Shown here in pieces: positions 47,055 to 60,875 of a stretch of DNA of 64,000 bases. The stretch's first letter is position 1, and every line of letters starts with the position of its first letter. The translations under genes and the position numbers were made by a program. Below the pieces are notes generated by a model, which saw nothing but the letters and a program-made list of their open reading frames with translations, was not told where the DNA came from and ran no database searches. This DNA comes from Theobroma cacao (Eukaryota; Streptophyta; Magnoliopsida; Malvales; Malvaceae), in the NCBI RefSeq assembly GCF_000208745.1, contig NC_030851.1, forward strand, positions 6,052,524-6,116,523. Reading direction: 5' to 3'.

Positions 47055-48934
47055 ATGGATGATATCGAGTTGGCTACTCAGCTATCCCTATTAGATAACA
47101 ACGATAGAGGAAAAGCTGTGCCTGGTGAAATACATAATATTTTATTCATCATACCAAAAATTAAGAGCCTTTTACTTGCCTTATTCATTCATTAATTTTC
47201 ATTAGATGATATCGTGCATGAAGATGAGGATCTAGCCAAAGCAATTGAAGAAAGTGTGAGATCTTCAGTGCCACAAAGGTAAAGCACAGTCCAAATTTAC
47301 ATTAATCAGGGACTAAAAAGAATGGAGAATTGAACTCTCATTACTTGATTCCAATGTAAAAGCTCTAGAAGAAACTCTGACAGACGCCAGTCCTATCAAA
47401 TTATTTGTGATGTGTGTGATGGATCAGTAAGTAATCTCAACTTGAATTCAATCAATATGCAAACAAGTTTATGGAGTTTATCTCATACTGATGCTAGCCT
47501 TTTGACTTTCTTACAGATTCCCAAGAAAGAAATTTGCAAGCGTGAATTCTGGAACCAGCATTTCTGTCGCCGTCACGTATCCGATGGAACTCCGATCTGC
47601 TGTGGTTGTATGAGGCTTAAGGTAATTTATCATTCACTATTAATCAATCGAACCATCATCACCAAGGCAATGAAAAAATGAAATAGAAATTCACTTGATG
47701 CTATATAGGGAGTAAACACAGAGTATATCAACCTTGGTGACATGAGAAACATTTGCCCGGATTGTTTTGCTACATCAATCACAAATGCAAGACAAAAGCA
47801 ATCTATTCTAGACAATGTGATTGAGTTTTTGAGACTAAAAGATGTGGAATTCAAGGGACATGTTCCTGTCTTCTTGGTGGATAGAAGAGAGATGAGGAGA
47901 CACACCAGGCGAGGAGTTAGCACAGGAGTAAGCAGTTTTTTTATTATCTTCCTCAATTTCATCATATATATATTTGTCTTTTTATCAATTTAATTTGTTG
48001 AGATGGAACATATACAGCCTGTTCATCCGGACAGCGTGGTGTGGGGACTCACAATGTTCAATCCGGATGAAAGTTATGCTGAAAGTGTAAGGAATTGTAT
48101 AAAGAAATTAGACTCCTTTTGTTGATTAATTTTAATCTACAGGAAGCAAAAAATTTCCTTTTAATATCCGCTGCTTGTCACAACAATTTCATAGTAAAAC
48201 CTAATTTTGTATTATATATTTTTTTGTTGTGACTATGAAAATGATAGGTTGAAAGTCTTTCACGAAGTGGGAGGAATATTAGGTTGGAACAGAGGAAGTA
48301 CCTATTAAATCATGACAGTCACATAACAGTCCTTATTTTATTTGGTTTGCCAAAGTACTCCTCTAATTTACTTTGCTTAATTGATAATTATTGTATAAAA
48401 TGTGTTGATGGATGGAGTGAATAAATGCATTCATTTAAACTAAAAAGCATATAATATTCTGAAATCTTTGATTTGCAGGATCATGACAGGGGCAATCATG
48501 GCCCATGAATTGATGCATGCTTGGTTTAGGCAACTAGGTGAATATTTTCATGGACAATGAAGTAAAAAAATAAAATGTTATAATTCAACAATCACGCTCA
48601 TTATAATTATAATTATATATATCAATTAAGCATATGATAGTCATTATGTTTAGGTGTTTTCCACTTGGAACCAAAAGTGGAGGAAGGAATATGCCAAGTG
48701 ATAGCTCACGAGTGGTTGGACTGGTTCGTGGTGATGGACGAGGAGGCCTCGTCTAGCAGAAGCGAGAATGCTCAATTCACTAGGAATTTGAAGCACACGT
48801 TCAAGGATTTAGTGGAAATCGATTCTTCCCATGCTTATGGTGAAGGGTTTAGAGACGCCAAATGGGCATTTGAAAAATGGGGTCCTCATAAAGTGATTAA
48901 TCATGTCGTCAAATATGGAACTCTCCCTCAATAA
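47055..48934 (+). CDS. DA1-related ubiquitin-activated peptidase, short form
   Basis: DA1/DAR proteins are ubiquitin-activated metallopeptidases that cleave growth regulators and limit organ size. Exons: 47034/47055-47124, 47206-47278, 47363-47426, 47517-47621, 47709-47927, 48018-48086, 48248-48297, 48479-48537, 48654-48934. From the ATG at 47055 the protein is 329 aa. Two ubiquitin-interacting-like helices (DIELATQLSLL and DEDLAKAIEESV) precede one LIM-type zinc finger (ICDVCDGS to ICCGCMRLK), then the peptidase motif AHELMHAW (HELMH at 226-230) and EEGICQVIAHEWLDW. Typical DA1 proteins have about 500 residues with a double LIM finger; the first finger and its linker are absent here. The frame is open upstream to an acceptor at 47034 (DRWQQDE), so an extra 5' exon is likely, possibly 46848-46886. 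Which DAR subgroup it belongs to is unclear. Confidence 0.85.
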
Positions 48935-49912
48935 TTTGATTAACCAAATTAAATGGAGAGTTTTTTTTTTGTTACATGTTAATTTCGTGCTTGTAGCACC
49001 AAATGAATTGTCTAATTGAATTTAATTATTAATCTTGATCATATATTATTTTGGAAATTTGGCATAGGAAATACAGACAAATTTTACAATTGTCTAGAGG
49101 CTAAAACATGTTCACACAAAAATTGGGTGGAGCAAGGCAGCGCCAGATGTGACCTTGCTCAATCGTAACATGGAAAATGGATTTATTTCACGGTTCTTAT
49201 TTCATCATCTGCCTGTCTGATTTAAATCAGCGTGTGACGCTGACCCAATTTGACTAGGACTAGGATCACCATTTATTCTTGGACAACATGCAACACATGT
49301 CTGCCTTTAGTTATGATCAGAAGAGTTTAATTTTGCAGTCCATTTGTAAAATCAAAGTGAATGTGAAGGTAATCTTGGCTTGTCTGCACTTAAGCCCAAT
49401 TTAAAGAAAATAATAAAAAAATTAATAAATATATTGACTGATGTACACCTAATCAATTGATAATATTACGTAAAAAATCAATTTATAATATATTTAAAAT
49501 AATTAGAGAAACTAAATATATTGAATAAATTGACATTTGAAATTACCTTGTATTTTAAGTAATTTACCATGTCTACACGTTGGTCGTGTTTGGTAAGGTT
49601 TTGAGTGGGGAAAAATTGGAGAGGTATTCGTGTTCGTCTTTCCAAACAAGGACTTAAAACGTGATTGGGCATCCAAGGCGACTGGCGACTGGGAGGAGAG
49701 AACCAAAAGCAAGCGATCCTTTCAGAGCAAAAGGACAAAAATAACTAACAATTGAAATTAAGGTAAGTGAAAAAATAAAAAATAAAAACCACGAAAAAAA
49801 CATGGAGCTGCAGGACACTTGTCGAAGATAAAATGCGCGTTCCCACCACGACCTCACAAAATTCTCCCCACTCTCTCTGCTAACCTGCGCCGATTTCTCC
49901 GTCTTCTCTCTA
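48935..49912. other. Intergenic region between the DA1-related gene and HDR
   Basis: The left part is the 3' UTR of the DA1-related gene. The right 250-300 bp is the HDR leader and promoter, with a pyrimidine-rich leader (CTCTCTCT, TCTCTAATGG) just before the start. AT-rich between. No gene, no clear repeat. Confidence 0.5.
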
Positions 49913-52579
49913 ATGGCGACTTCTCTGCAACTATGTCGTTTCTGCATCCGCACCGGTTCCGATCATTTTGGAGGAAGACCCGGAGCTCTCCCTTTCCGGA
50001 AGCCTCTCACTGTTAGATGCTCCGGCGATTCTACTTCTTCTTCTTCCATAGCTGTGGATCCCGATAACTTCGATGCCAAGGCTTTTCGACATAACTTGAC
50101 GAGGAGCAAGAATTATAATCGGAAAGGATTCGGACACAAAGAAGAGACTCTCGAGCTCATGAATCGAGAGTACACTAGTAAGTTTTGTCTCCAAACAGAG
50201 TTCCGTTTTTACTTTTTCCTATTTTTAGTCTGAGGTAACAAAAAAAAAATCAAGTTGAATTTTGGTAAGAATTTTATGTGTTTTTGAAAAAAAACTTTCA
50301 GGTGATATTATTAAGAAATTGAAGGAAAATGGAAACGAGTATACATGGGGAAACGTTACTGTGAAATTGGCAGAAGCATATGGTTTTTGCTGGGGGGTCG
50401 AGAGAGCTGTCCAGATTGCTTATGAAGCGAGAAAACAGTTTGCAACCGAGAAAATTTGGATTACCAATGAAATTATCCACAATCCAACTGTTAATAAGGT
50501 CTATCCTTGCCCTTTTCTCTAGTAAAATTTTTTACCCAGTTTATGTAATGATAATTAATTCATTCATGGAAATCAAATTTTTAGTTCTTAGCTGCTGGAA
50601 TTGCTGGACTTGTTATTTACTTACATAAAGATAGTGTTTTTTCTTTTTCAATGCAGCGGTTGGAGGAGATGGAAGTTAAAAACATTCCTGTTGAGGAAGG
50701 GAAGAAACAGTTTGATGTAGTGAATAAGGGTGATGTTGTGGTTTTGCCTGCTTTTGGAGCTGCAGTAGATGAGATGTTGGTTTTGAATGAAAAAAGCGTG
50801 CAAATTGTTGATACAACTTGTCCTTGGGTTAGTAAGGTATCTTCTGCCAACGCTCATATGCTGTCATAACAACTATGTCCTTGTAATTCTTTAATTTTAT
50901 CTTTGCAGCTTTCCACATTCTGAACAATGAGTTCTTTTTTCCATTTGATACTAAAATATTATTTCTATGAAGGTATGGAACACTGTAGAGAAGCACAAGA
51001 AAGGTGACTACACTTCGATAATTCATGGTAAATATGCTCATGAGGAGACAGTAGCAACTGCATCTTTTGCTGGAACATATATCATTGTGAAGGATATGAC
51101 TGAGGTATGTCCTACGGTGGCTAGTATTCTGTTTTCTTGTGATATCTTATGCAGTAGTTTTTTGGCTGCTAGATGCCCCTTATATGTCATTGAATAAAAA
51201 TTGTTTGTTTTCATGTTGTCTGATTTCTGAAGGCAATGTATGTTTGTGATTACATTCTTGGAGGTAAACTTGATGGATCTAGCTCGACCAAAGAGGCATT
51301 TTTGGAGGTGAGAGTTTTTGTTTCTTATTTTCTTCATATGTAAATTGTCCAGGGCATTGTGCAAATGTTCAGATGATTATTGGCTCTTTTTCAGAAATTT
51401 AAATATGCAACTTCAAAGGGATTCGATCCAGAATGCGACTTAGTGAAACTTGGCATTGCAAATCAAACTACAATGCTGAAGGGAGAGACAGAGGAAATTG
51501 GTTAGTGGCACTTATGCACTTATGATATATCCCTTCTTGTTTGCAAGGAATTGCTACCTGTGATGCATATGTTACATTTTGCTTGAACAGGAAAATTAGT
51601 AGAAAGGACAATGATGCGAAAGTATGGAGTGGAAAATGTCAATGATCACTTCCTAAGCTTTAATACAATTTGTGATGCAACACAAGTAAGTTGATTGTTT
51701 GTGCCAGTTTGGTTTTCATTATAAATTTGTGAAAATATTGTCTTATGGAAGATTTTATGCATATATTGCTCCTTCTTGCCTCTTTCCCCTAAGCTGATTG
51801 TGTACCAACTTTTATGTTAGTCATTGAATTAGAGCTGATTTATCTTCTTTTTCAGGAGCGACAAGATGCAATGTATAAGTTGGTTGATGAAAATGTGGAT
51901 CTTATGTTAGTAGTTGGCGGTTGGAACTCAAGCAACACGTCACACCTTCAAGAAATTTCAGAGGACCGTGGGATCCCCTCATATTGGATTGACAGTGAAC
52001 AGAGAATAGGTCCTGGAAACAGAGTAGCTCACAAATTGAAAGTAAGTTTGAATGCAAAGTAATCACTTTTTGATCAACTTCTAGTTTTGTTGGCCTAGAA
52101 AAAAGGTATTTCGTGGCAATTGCAATTTTTTTTCTAATTATGCAAATGCTGTGTTCTACCAGCACGGGGAGCTGGTTGAGACAGAAAACTGGCTACCAGA
52201 GGGTCCCATCACAATTGGTGTTACATCTGGTGCCTCCACACCAGATAAGGTAACTCTCTTTCATGTGAAATTTTGTATTTTTACAGTTTGGTTTACTTAT
52301 AATTTGTGTTTTGATTTGTTTTTCCTTTTATGTACTCCACTACAAATGTTTTATTCTGCAAAGACTCTGGAAAATTTGCAATATTAGCTTCACTTGCAAC
52401 TTGATTAGATTGTAGCTAATGCAAGCTTGATGATACCATATATTTGTTTTACGAACTGATATGTGTTTTCTATATTTTGTAAATTTTTTTGTCATCTATT
52501 TTGATCTAACCAGGTTGTTGAAGATGCCCTTATCAAGGTGTTTGACATAAAACGCGAAGAAGCCTTGCAAGTAGCATAA
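49913..52579 (+). CDS. HDR: 4-hydroxy-3-methylbut-2-enyl diphosphate reductase (HDR/IspH), chloroplast
   Basis: HDR is the last enzyme of the plastid MEP pathway. It reduces HMBPP to IPP and DMAPP with a [4Fe-4S] cluster. Ten exons (49913-50177, 50302-50498, 50657-50836, 50973-51104, 51233-51307, 51395-51500, 51591-51685, 51856-52041, 52163-52249, 52514-52579) sum to 1389 nt, 462 aa, the usual plant length. A transit peptide rich in Ser/Arg precedes the conserved plant N-domain [20 protein letters not shown]. Cluster cysteines are C118 (GFCWGVER), C209 (DTTCPWVSK) and C346 (TICDATQ). Substrate residues include H148 (IIHNP), H232 and H237-E238 ([10 protein letters not shown]), and SGASTPD at the C-terminus. 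All look intact. The ATG context (CTCTAATGGCG) and a match to other plant HDR N-termini support the start. Confidence 0.97.
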
Positions 52580-53523
52580 ATATAGGTTTCATACAGGTGC
52601 ATCAGGTGATGCTCATTTGGTGGTACAATATTGTCAATGTATGATTAAAACGGGAGACTCATTGTATCTGACAGTGTAATCACATGTTCCTTGGAATAGT
52701 AATGGTGCATCTAACTATGTATCATGAAACGTGTGATATTAATGGACGTATGTGAGTTTTCTATATTCCTGTGGCAGATCCTGACCTGGATTAGAGTAGT
52801 GCATAAGTTCAGTTTCTCATGTTTCTTAGTAACACTGCGCTTGTACATATTGAAGTAAATCCGTTGATGCAACATGAAATGAACCAAAAATTCTGTAAGA
52901 TACTCCTCTCCTGTAAACTTAAGCATTGAAAAAGCTGATGATATTCAATATCATTCGGAACCTATTTGATAGTGACACTTAAGCAGGTTCGGACCAAAAG
53001 TAAAATTTGTCAAGAGTCCAACTGCGTGATGAAATTCTATAGCACATGCGTAGCGAACAAGAGATAAGGATGGTAGGCCAAGCACCCTTTATCTTGTACC
53101 TCTGCCTACTGCCTCTAATTTCAACTGTTATTAAACCAACTGTGCTGTTTGAAATGTCGAGTTTTACATCTTTTGCTTGACATGGCTCCTCCAGGTTGAT
53201 AATTAAAGTAAAAGCAAAGTTTAACAACCATGATTGGCCTATAATCTCATGTATTTAAGAGGTATTAATGCATCTTTGAATATTCAGAACGAAGCCTAAG
53301 CTTTTCTCGATTGGCAGTATAAAAAATGAAAATTCTTCAATTCATGAAAATTAAAATGAAAAAATATTCATGAAAAAACACTTCTTCTGTAAAAACGTAA
53401 ACAAAGACATGAATACGTCCGCTGTAACCTTATTCAGCACTAGAGTATCAATTTCCATTCCTCCATCCTTCATTTTTTATCGCTAGGGAAGCTCGATTAG
53501 CAATGGTAAATGCGTATAATGAC
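52580..53523. other. Convergent intergenic region between HDR and the MATE gene
   Basis: It holds the HDR 3' UTR (to about 52900) and the 3' UTR of the MATE gene from the right. Around 53320-53400 there are several short A-rich runs. No gene or recognisable repeat. Confidence 0.55.
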
Positions 53524-56064
53524 TCAACCGGCGCTGGATTCTAATGAAGTTTCTGGAGTCTGATCAGTTGATCCACCCCATGTTCTTAGACGTTCCTCAG
53601 CTTGCACAGCCTGCATCATTTATCAACGTATTGTTAATCCAGCATCATTTCATGAATATCAACATTTGCCAGGCTGAAAGTTCATCATACCTCTTTACGC
53701 CAGCTGGCTCGGAGCATTACAAACAGCAGGATGGTGGTCTGAAGGACGGTTCCCACCAACATTCCCGACCAAATCCCTCGGACCCCGAGCTTAAATTTGA
53801 AACCTAGCAAGGCTCCTGCAGGAATCCCAAATATGTAGTAACAAGCTATGTTGATCAGGCCAACATATAACTGCCAGCCTGCTCCCACTGCCACCCCTGC
53901 AGAACCAACAGAACAAATATTTTTGAGTTCTTTTTCCATCACAGCTTATACATCCTGCAACCCAGTTTCTCTTGTTTCTTAATTTTTCAAGTGGCATTTA
54001 TGCATCAGAACAATGTATGTGAGCACATCTGAAGGAATTGTTTTCTTTTGCATACCCCATTTGACGGTGACTGTCTGGTCCTCTTATCCTAAAACTTGTT
54101 GAACATGGGCAGCAAGTTTATGTAAAACGTCAACAAACCTATCTTAAAGCATTCCTTTTTCTTTTTCTGTAATCTTATGATTTAAATAGATTAGCTTAAA
54201 ACTAGGTTAAATTCAAGTACTGAGAGTAAGATCAATTTGCAATGTACCGTGGAGAACAGGTAGAATGCTGTTGAGGAAGATTGTTGCTGCCAGAAAATAC
54301 CCCAGCTTTGATGTCTCCTTTATAACCACTGGTTTGTCAGTGAACAGCTTTGGGAAATCATGCTTGGTTGCCAGAACAGCAGCCGTGAAAGTAATTCCAA
54401 CCACTAAAGATGTTAAAACAGCCACCACTATAGAGAATTTTGCGGCTTTGGGATGTCCAGCTCCAAGTTCATTGGACACCCGAACGCTGTAAGAAAACAA
54501 GCACATACTTTACCAAAAATAGTGGAAAATTCTAGCAGAACATAATTTTTGAGAGGTAATTATGTTAACCCAAATTCGTTAATGGCTAAAGCGACGGACC
54601 TTACTGCAGCATTAAAACCCAGAGTAACCATTGAAGTCCAAAGTTGCATATTCATGCTGCCAAATTGAGAACAGAATGAATAGAGAAGAGGATGTGAAAG
54701 GCAGGTTCGTGACCTCTAATTCCATCAGTGAGAACTCTGATACAACTTCAAGAATGAAAGATTAAGCATAAGAAACTAACCAGATTGAAATAGCATCTAC
54801 TGCAATGGTAGGATTTTTTAAATATCCCACCATAAGAATAATAGCCGTATAGTACCACAGCTCCAAGCTGTGATCATCAAATGTCAATCTTGTTAGCATG
54901 TGTTGAAATTGTGAGATGGCTTATCAGGATATCCAAAATCCGACTACTTACCACAACATTACAGCAGATGCAAGCGAGAGTTTCATGAAACCCCCCAATG
55001 ACTTGAAAGCCAACGGGGAAAGACCATTCCATGAATCCGGGAAAAACCCTGACACCACATAAATTACCATGGCAGTTACCTGAAGCCACCATGAAATATT
55101 GCCAGCCATGGCAGCACCTAGTAGGCCAAGGTGTAGCTTCGTCACGAGAGCCCAATTCAACAAGACATGACATCCCAAGCCCACAACTGAAATTATGGTC
55201 ATAACCCACACTTTGCTCTGGGATTGGAGAAACTTTTGAATAGGGAAGTTCATGGCATAAGCAAAAAATTGAGGAATGACCATTCTGCAGTACTTTCCTG
55301 CAAGCTCTGAGATATCCTTGTCTTGACGAAGTAGCTTTAGTATTGGTGATGCAAGAATATAACAAGGCATGAGACACAGAGCTGTGACTCCGGAAATGAT
55401 CCATGACCTTTGCAGGTAGATTCCAAGCATATTATGTTGTCCAGCACCAACAGCTTGACCGCATAGCGTCTCCAGAGCACTTCCCATTCCTAACTAAATA
55501 CAGAAAGAATTTTATGTATAGAAATGGAATGTCAGTTCAAATTCAGGTAAAATTAACTTAATACTATATGCAGCTCTTGCAATATGACCATTTGGTTATT
55601 ACAAAACTGAGATACAGAGAAAGAGATAAAAAATGTAAGCTTCTTAGATCCTACAGTTCAAATGAATTATAAAACTTGGTGCCATTGCAACCGCAACTTG
55701 AGACTAGCAAAAAAAGAATCATATGTCTGAATGAACAAGAATATGAGCTTTAGGCAAATTATGATTGCGTTTGGTTGATATTCACCATGATACCAAATAC
55801 AAAGCCTTCAATCACATTTGTTGTTACGGTGACAGCAGCTAGTTCAAGTTCTCCCAAGTGACCTGCAAAAGCAACCGTGACAAAACCAATCGAAAACTGA
55901 GAGACTGACACCAATACGGCAGGGCCTGCTATCGCCCACATCTTCTTTGATTCCTTCCAGCTTCTTTTTACGATCTTTTGCTTAGCGGCTTGCTCTCCTC
56001 TCTGTCTCTCCACTTGAAATGGCTTTACCTCAGGAGGCTTTTCCTCTGCTTCTGATGAAGCCAT
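53524..56064 (-). CDS. MATE / DETOXIFICATION (DTX) efflux transporter
   Basis: This is a multidrug-and-toxic-compound-extrusion antiporter with 12 predicted membrane helices that exchanges H+ or Na+ for organic solutes at the plasma membrane or tonoplast. Exons: 55786-56064, 54952-55493, 54781-54867, 54600-54656, 54248-54486, 53691-53896, 53524-53610; 498 aa, phases closed. Family blocks are visible: AGPAVLVSVSQFSIGFV (TM1), LGMGSALETLCGQAVGAGQ, MLGIYLQRSWI, KFLQSQSKVW, then GFNAAVSVRVSNELGAGHP and GAGWQLYVGLINIACYYI, with a GVRGIWSGMLVGT loop. The highly charged N-terminus (EAEEKPPEVKPFQ) is cytosolic. The donor after NAAV is GTCCGT, weak, but it is the only choice that restores the NAAVSVRVSNELG signature. 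Substrate and precise DTX number cannot be told. Confidence 0.94.
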
Positions 56065-57521
56065 TTTCCCTTTCTGAGTTTAAATTATCTGGAATGCATA
56101 GAAATATATATACAGAAATCAAGCCGGTAGTCTTGGCTCACCTACCAAAAGGTGAGAACTAATGTGTAAAATGAATATCAGTGTTGCTTCAGATATGATG
56201 TGAAAGGTTTATTAATGGTTTAGGTTGCCAAAAAGCGATTTGCACTACAGTGATTCTTCATTTGGAGACATCATCTTTTGATATTTGATTTTGCTACTTC
56301 TTTTGATGCAAACCCGAGCAAGTCACTGATGATTTCATGATAATTATAACATGATTTTGTGGGATTTCCGAACTTGAAAAATGGTAGAAAGCGTAATCAC
56401 TCTTCTTTACGTGGTCAATTTCCAGGGGTACAGGATCAGGGTCGTTGGCTCGTTGGTTTCCCCGTTAACTGATCCTTTCGTCGTGGCCATTGTAAAGAAC
56501 AACAACATTAATGACACATATAGAGTTATGATAGTTGAAAGTCACAGTTCCTATTCAATTTTCCCACCCCATATTTTTGCATTTCTTAACTTGTGAGAAG
56601 CCTAGACCTTATTTTGATGAAGCGTTGTTGTCACAATAACTATGGAAGCATGTTTTTCACGTTAGCTTTCATGCTGGGATCTGTTCTTCCTGTGATCAGA
56701 AGAAACAGACAAATAAAAGAAAAGTACCATCGATTAGGAGGAAATCTTGAAACCAAATATCTGACATTTAAGTCAGTCTGCCTGCGTGACAAGAATCAGA
56801 AGTTGCAACTTTGCAGCTCCTCCACAAGTCCTACCAGATTACCTGGTTGCACCAACAACTGGTTGGCGAGAGATCAAAATCATATTTGTAGAAGACTCCC
56901 ACACATGTCAACATGAACTTACCCATTTTTACTGAACAAATATAAAGAAAAAAGAAAAGTAGTAATACTATTTTGTCATTCAAGATTGTCTCTTCTTCTC
57001 AACTTTTTTCCCTTTTTTGCTTCCCTCTCTGCTTTTTTATGCTTAGAGACGTATATATAGATAAATGCACGCCAAACCCAGAATCATATGATCCTTGTTA
57101 TGGTAAGAGGAAATGTTAGTAAAGAGATCGTAATGATAGAAAATATTAAAGGAACCAAAAAGAATGGTATTGCTATTAACATATACATATATATTCTTGG
57201 TAGGTCAAAGCTCTAAGTCCTGAGTGGTTCGTATAATAATTGGTGGATATGGAATTAGGCTTGGATTTTTTACCCTGTGAACCACAATAAATAACTATAC
57301 ATTCAGGAATTCAAATTTGGCTCCTCTGCTCCCATGGTGTGACTTTGGCATCATCCATGACTAGGATGCGCAATGTCTCACTTAAAAGTACTGTCACTTT
57401 TTAAGTTGGAACGAAGGTGAAATGGAGCAATATCTTGATACTACCTGAAACTTCAAAATTGTAGCAGCTTGGATTCTCATGCTTTTTGCCTATCAGATGA
57501 ATCAAAAACTAGCCACCAATG
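56065..57521. other. MATE promoter and intergenic region to the CCS1 3' end
   Basis: The first few hundred bases should be the MATE leader and promoter. About 56370-56930 contains two chance open frames on the + strand without coding character or homology that I recognise. From about 57300 it is probably the CCS1 3' UTR. No mobile element with clear ends was seen. Confidence 0.45.
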
Positions 57522-60500
57522 CTATCCGGGTTGCTTGGAAATAGATGACTGAACTATTTCAGGAACCAGATCAAGCAAGCGATTCATCTCATCTGGAAAT
57601 TCAGCCTCGGCTCGATTAGTCTTTCCCCCGACAATTACTGTTGTTCCATCTTGCAAGGCCCATATCTGGCATGCCCAAAGAACAAAAATAGTGAATTCAT
57701 AAACACATAATGGATTCCAATCATGGTTTGATTAATGTTAATAATGACACCAATAAGAGCAAGCATAAAGGTTAGAATGGTAGAAATAGAGTTCAATCAT
57801 TGCCATATTCTTTATATTCATTATTACTGTAATATTTCTTCTCAATAGTCAAGTAAAGTAATCCCTTCTCCTCCCCCACACCCCCCAACAAAAAAAATAG
57901 AAAGAAAATGAAATTCCGGAGCAAAAGTCAATTCTGTTTTAAACACTTAAAACATAAACCCATAATGAACATAGAATTTTCACCTGTGCATGAGATAAGT
58001 AACTGACGCAAGTTGTGAGCATCAGAGCACCAAATCCGGCATAGACAATTGGGACACCTGGATCAATCTGAATAAAAGTAAGGTTTTGTTAATTAAGATG
58101 AAATTTTCATATAACATAAGTTCCACAATGTGTAGTGTATGAAATCTATTAAGTTGTCACCTTCAAGTCAAGACCACTACTGCCAATTGCATCAACAACA
58201 ACAATTTTTGTACCATCAATCTCAATAGGAAGCTTAGAGTTAGGTCGTCGGACTCCAGCAAATTTCCCTTGTTGATCATATAGGACAATGGACTGCAGAT
58301 CACGAGCAAGCATTGATCTGAAGTCACAATTGATCAAGGGAACAAGTTAAGATCAGTGGAAAATGAGCAGAAAAGAAAAGAAAAGGTAGGCATTGATCAT
58401 TAGTAATTCACCCAAAAATACTCATGTCATCTGATCCCTCATACTAAAAGACCTGTTTCAACCTAAGGTGATAATCTAAAGATCTACATTCTAGATAAAA
58501 GACAAATCACATAACAATCAGCATAACCGAATGCCAAGCTTGTAACAAGCCTGATGGCATATTAAAAACTTCAACAATCCTTTCTTTTCTCCCAACTTCA
58601 ATACCTTTTACTTTGATTGTGATTTCTTTAAGTCAGAAAAAATAGAACATGGAAGTAGAGGAGAAAAATCCATATAAAAAACATGCACGGAAACAAAGCT
58701 GTAAAACATAAACGTACATTCCCTTGATGTTAGGGGAATTTGTGTCCCCTACCGGTAGAAAGGTCCCAAAAAGCTTCTTGTCTCCATTTAGCTTTAGAGG
58801 TGCCATTGCTAAATTGAAAGGTCCTTCGTCATCCTTAAGTATCTGCAGTGCTGAAAAGCTCCAATCTGTCTGGTATATGGTGAACCCACCATATCTTAAG
58901 GGGTCATTTACACTAAGTGTTTTCCTCATTACTTCCTTCCCATTGAGATCAAATAATGATAAGTCAGTGTGAAATTGTGAAACCTGAAACAAGGGGCAAA
59001 TAAATTAAAAAACAAATCATTGAATAAAGTAAAAAATAATAGAATTAAGCATTGTTAAGCAAGACAAGAAAAGCAAAGAAGTATGTCCAGGTAGCCATTA
59101 GTTGAAGAAAATGGTTCCAACAAGAAGAGCCTCAGCGTCAGGAAAATTTGGATAAATAAGTCTTCATTACATAAGTATTAAAGCTCTATAATAAGGTTCC
59201 CCTCCTTTTATATGTCTTCAAACAGCAAGAAAATCAACACTTACTTCTCCACTGTCATAGTAGTCCATGTAGAATCGGTTCACATGAACTTCAGTATTGA
59301 AAGCTTCAGTTGGAGTGGAAAGAAACCCTGTTGGGCCCAATACATCTCCTACAACAAAATTGAGCCCCTGTGGAACTGTGACGGACCCTCTGAAGCTCCC
59401 AGTTGCACTAAGAGTTCCACCTGCCATTATCAGCAGCATTGCTAAATGTACTCCAATTGGGGCAAATCGACCAGCCAGCCCCTTAAAAGCATACAGTGAT
59501 GGTCCTTTCAAGAAAACCTGCATTAACCAAACCATGCATTGTGAAGAAATGTATATAGAGGCAACATTAAGAAGCTAAAATGAGATGAAAGAGGATGACT
59601 ACTAATTTAGGATACAATAAAGGTATTCTGAAAAAAGATGACACATGGATCCACATGGACAAAAGATTATTCTTTAGAAGTTACACAGCAATGGGGACAA
59701 ATCTATTCTGACGCTTACAAGAATTTAAAATGACCAGTATATGTGACCCTAGTAATTATTAAAGTACTAATCAACCAATAAGCTGTGAAATAAAAACAAT
59801 AACAAACATAGCAAGAAGAGGAGAATATAACCTCATATCCAGCTGCCATGAGAACAACACCCAAGTCTTTTACTGACGCTCTAGGAAGAGTGTCAGAGAA
59901 TTCCTGCTTTCTGATAGCATCAGCTGACTGCAAAAACCTCCATCTGCATATGTGGATTTTCCATAAGTAGAAAGCCTCTCCAACATATTCCAAAAAGAAG
60001 ATGACTAGAAGTTGCTGAAAAATCAAACCTTCTTGCAGCTTTAACAAGGGGGATTTGTGTTGTGAAAGTGCAGGCCATAAGTGAAGTCGCCAGAAGAACC
60101 AACGTTCCAAGGAAAATGGGAGATGAGAACATGTGGTCTAATCCCAGGGTGAGAACCCATCTCCAAGTGAAGAATCCCCAAACTGGATTTTCTTCAGGGT
60201 ATTTTTGGAAATAGAATTCTGGGGCTTCACCTTGATCAATTGCAGTACCTACAGAAGGATTGCATACGGAAGGCCAATTCCACCAATGACAATGAATCAG
60301 GCTACAATTACAATCGTCCATTTTATCAACTTTAAACAGATTTGCTAGCCTACTACTACTACTACTCACAGATGACATTAACAGGACTAGAAAACCAGCT
60401 ATCTGAAACGTATATCCTAAGCATCAAGTTCATATTTTTGCAAAACAAGGAAATTAAAGACATAACTTTTACATGAGAATGAAAGACCCAACTTACCAAG

Positions 60501-60875
60501 AGCCATAAGGCCAGCAACAGTGAACATTTCTCCAATAGCCAAAGGCAAGTTCGACAAAACAGCCAAAACCCTTTTGGGCAGCTTCCTAACCAGCCCCCAA
60601 GCTCCACCTCCATTCTTTGGCTTAGGCTCAACGTCTTCATTACTCAGTTCTGGCGCAGAATCTGATAAAAAAATCTTCTTGGATATGTTCTTGCCATCGG
60701 TTTTACGACCTTGAGAGGTTTTTGCTCTGCAATTAATGGTGAAAGAGAGAGTTTTTCTGTTAAAGAGAATATGGGTTTGGGGATTGAAAGTGGAATGAAG
60801 AAAGGAGGATTTAAAGAGAGAGATATTGGGTACAAAGAGCTTTGCTGTTTTTGATGGGTTTAATAGAGTTTCCAT
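57522..60875 (-). CDS. CCS1: Cytochrome c biogenesis protein CCS1 (ResB family), chloroplast
   Basis: CCS1 works with CcsA in system II cytochrome maturation. It sits in the thylakoid membrane and helps deliver heme to apocytochromes f and c6. Eight exons (60497-60875, 60029-60248, 59832-59943, 59245-59517, 58718-58983, 58161-58317, 57984-58067, 57522-57665) give 544 aa, with all phases consistent. A roughly 50-residue transit peptide is followed by TM1 (about 103-127, [18 protein letters not shown]), [20 protein letters not shown], the [18 protein letters not shown] motif, a second TM near 172-190, [15 protein letters not shown] (with a conserved His), a large lumenal domain ([16 protein letters not shown]), and a last TM ([20 protein letters not shown]). 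Ccs1/ResB proteins need the lumenal/TM histidines; the GVH histidine is present. Its start is 494 bp from the divergent mTERF gene. Confidence 0.96.
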
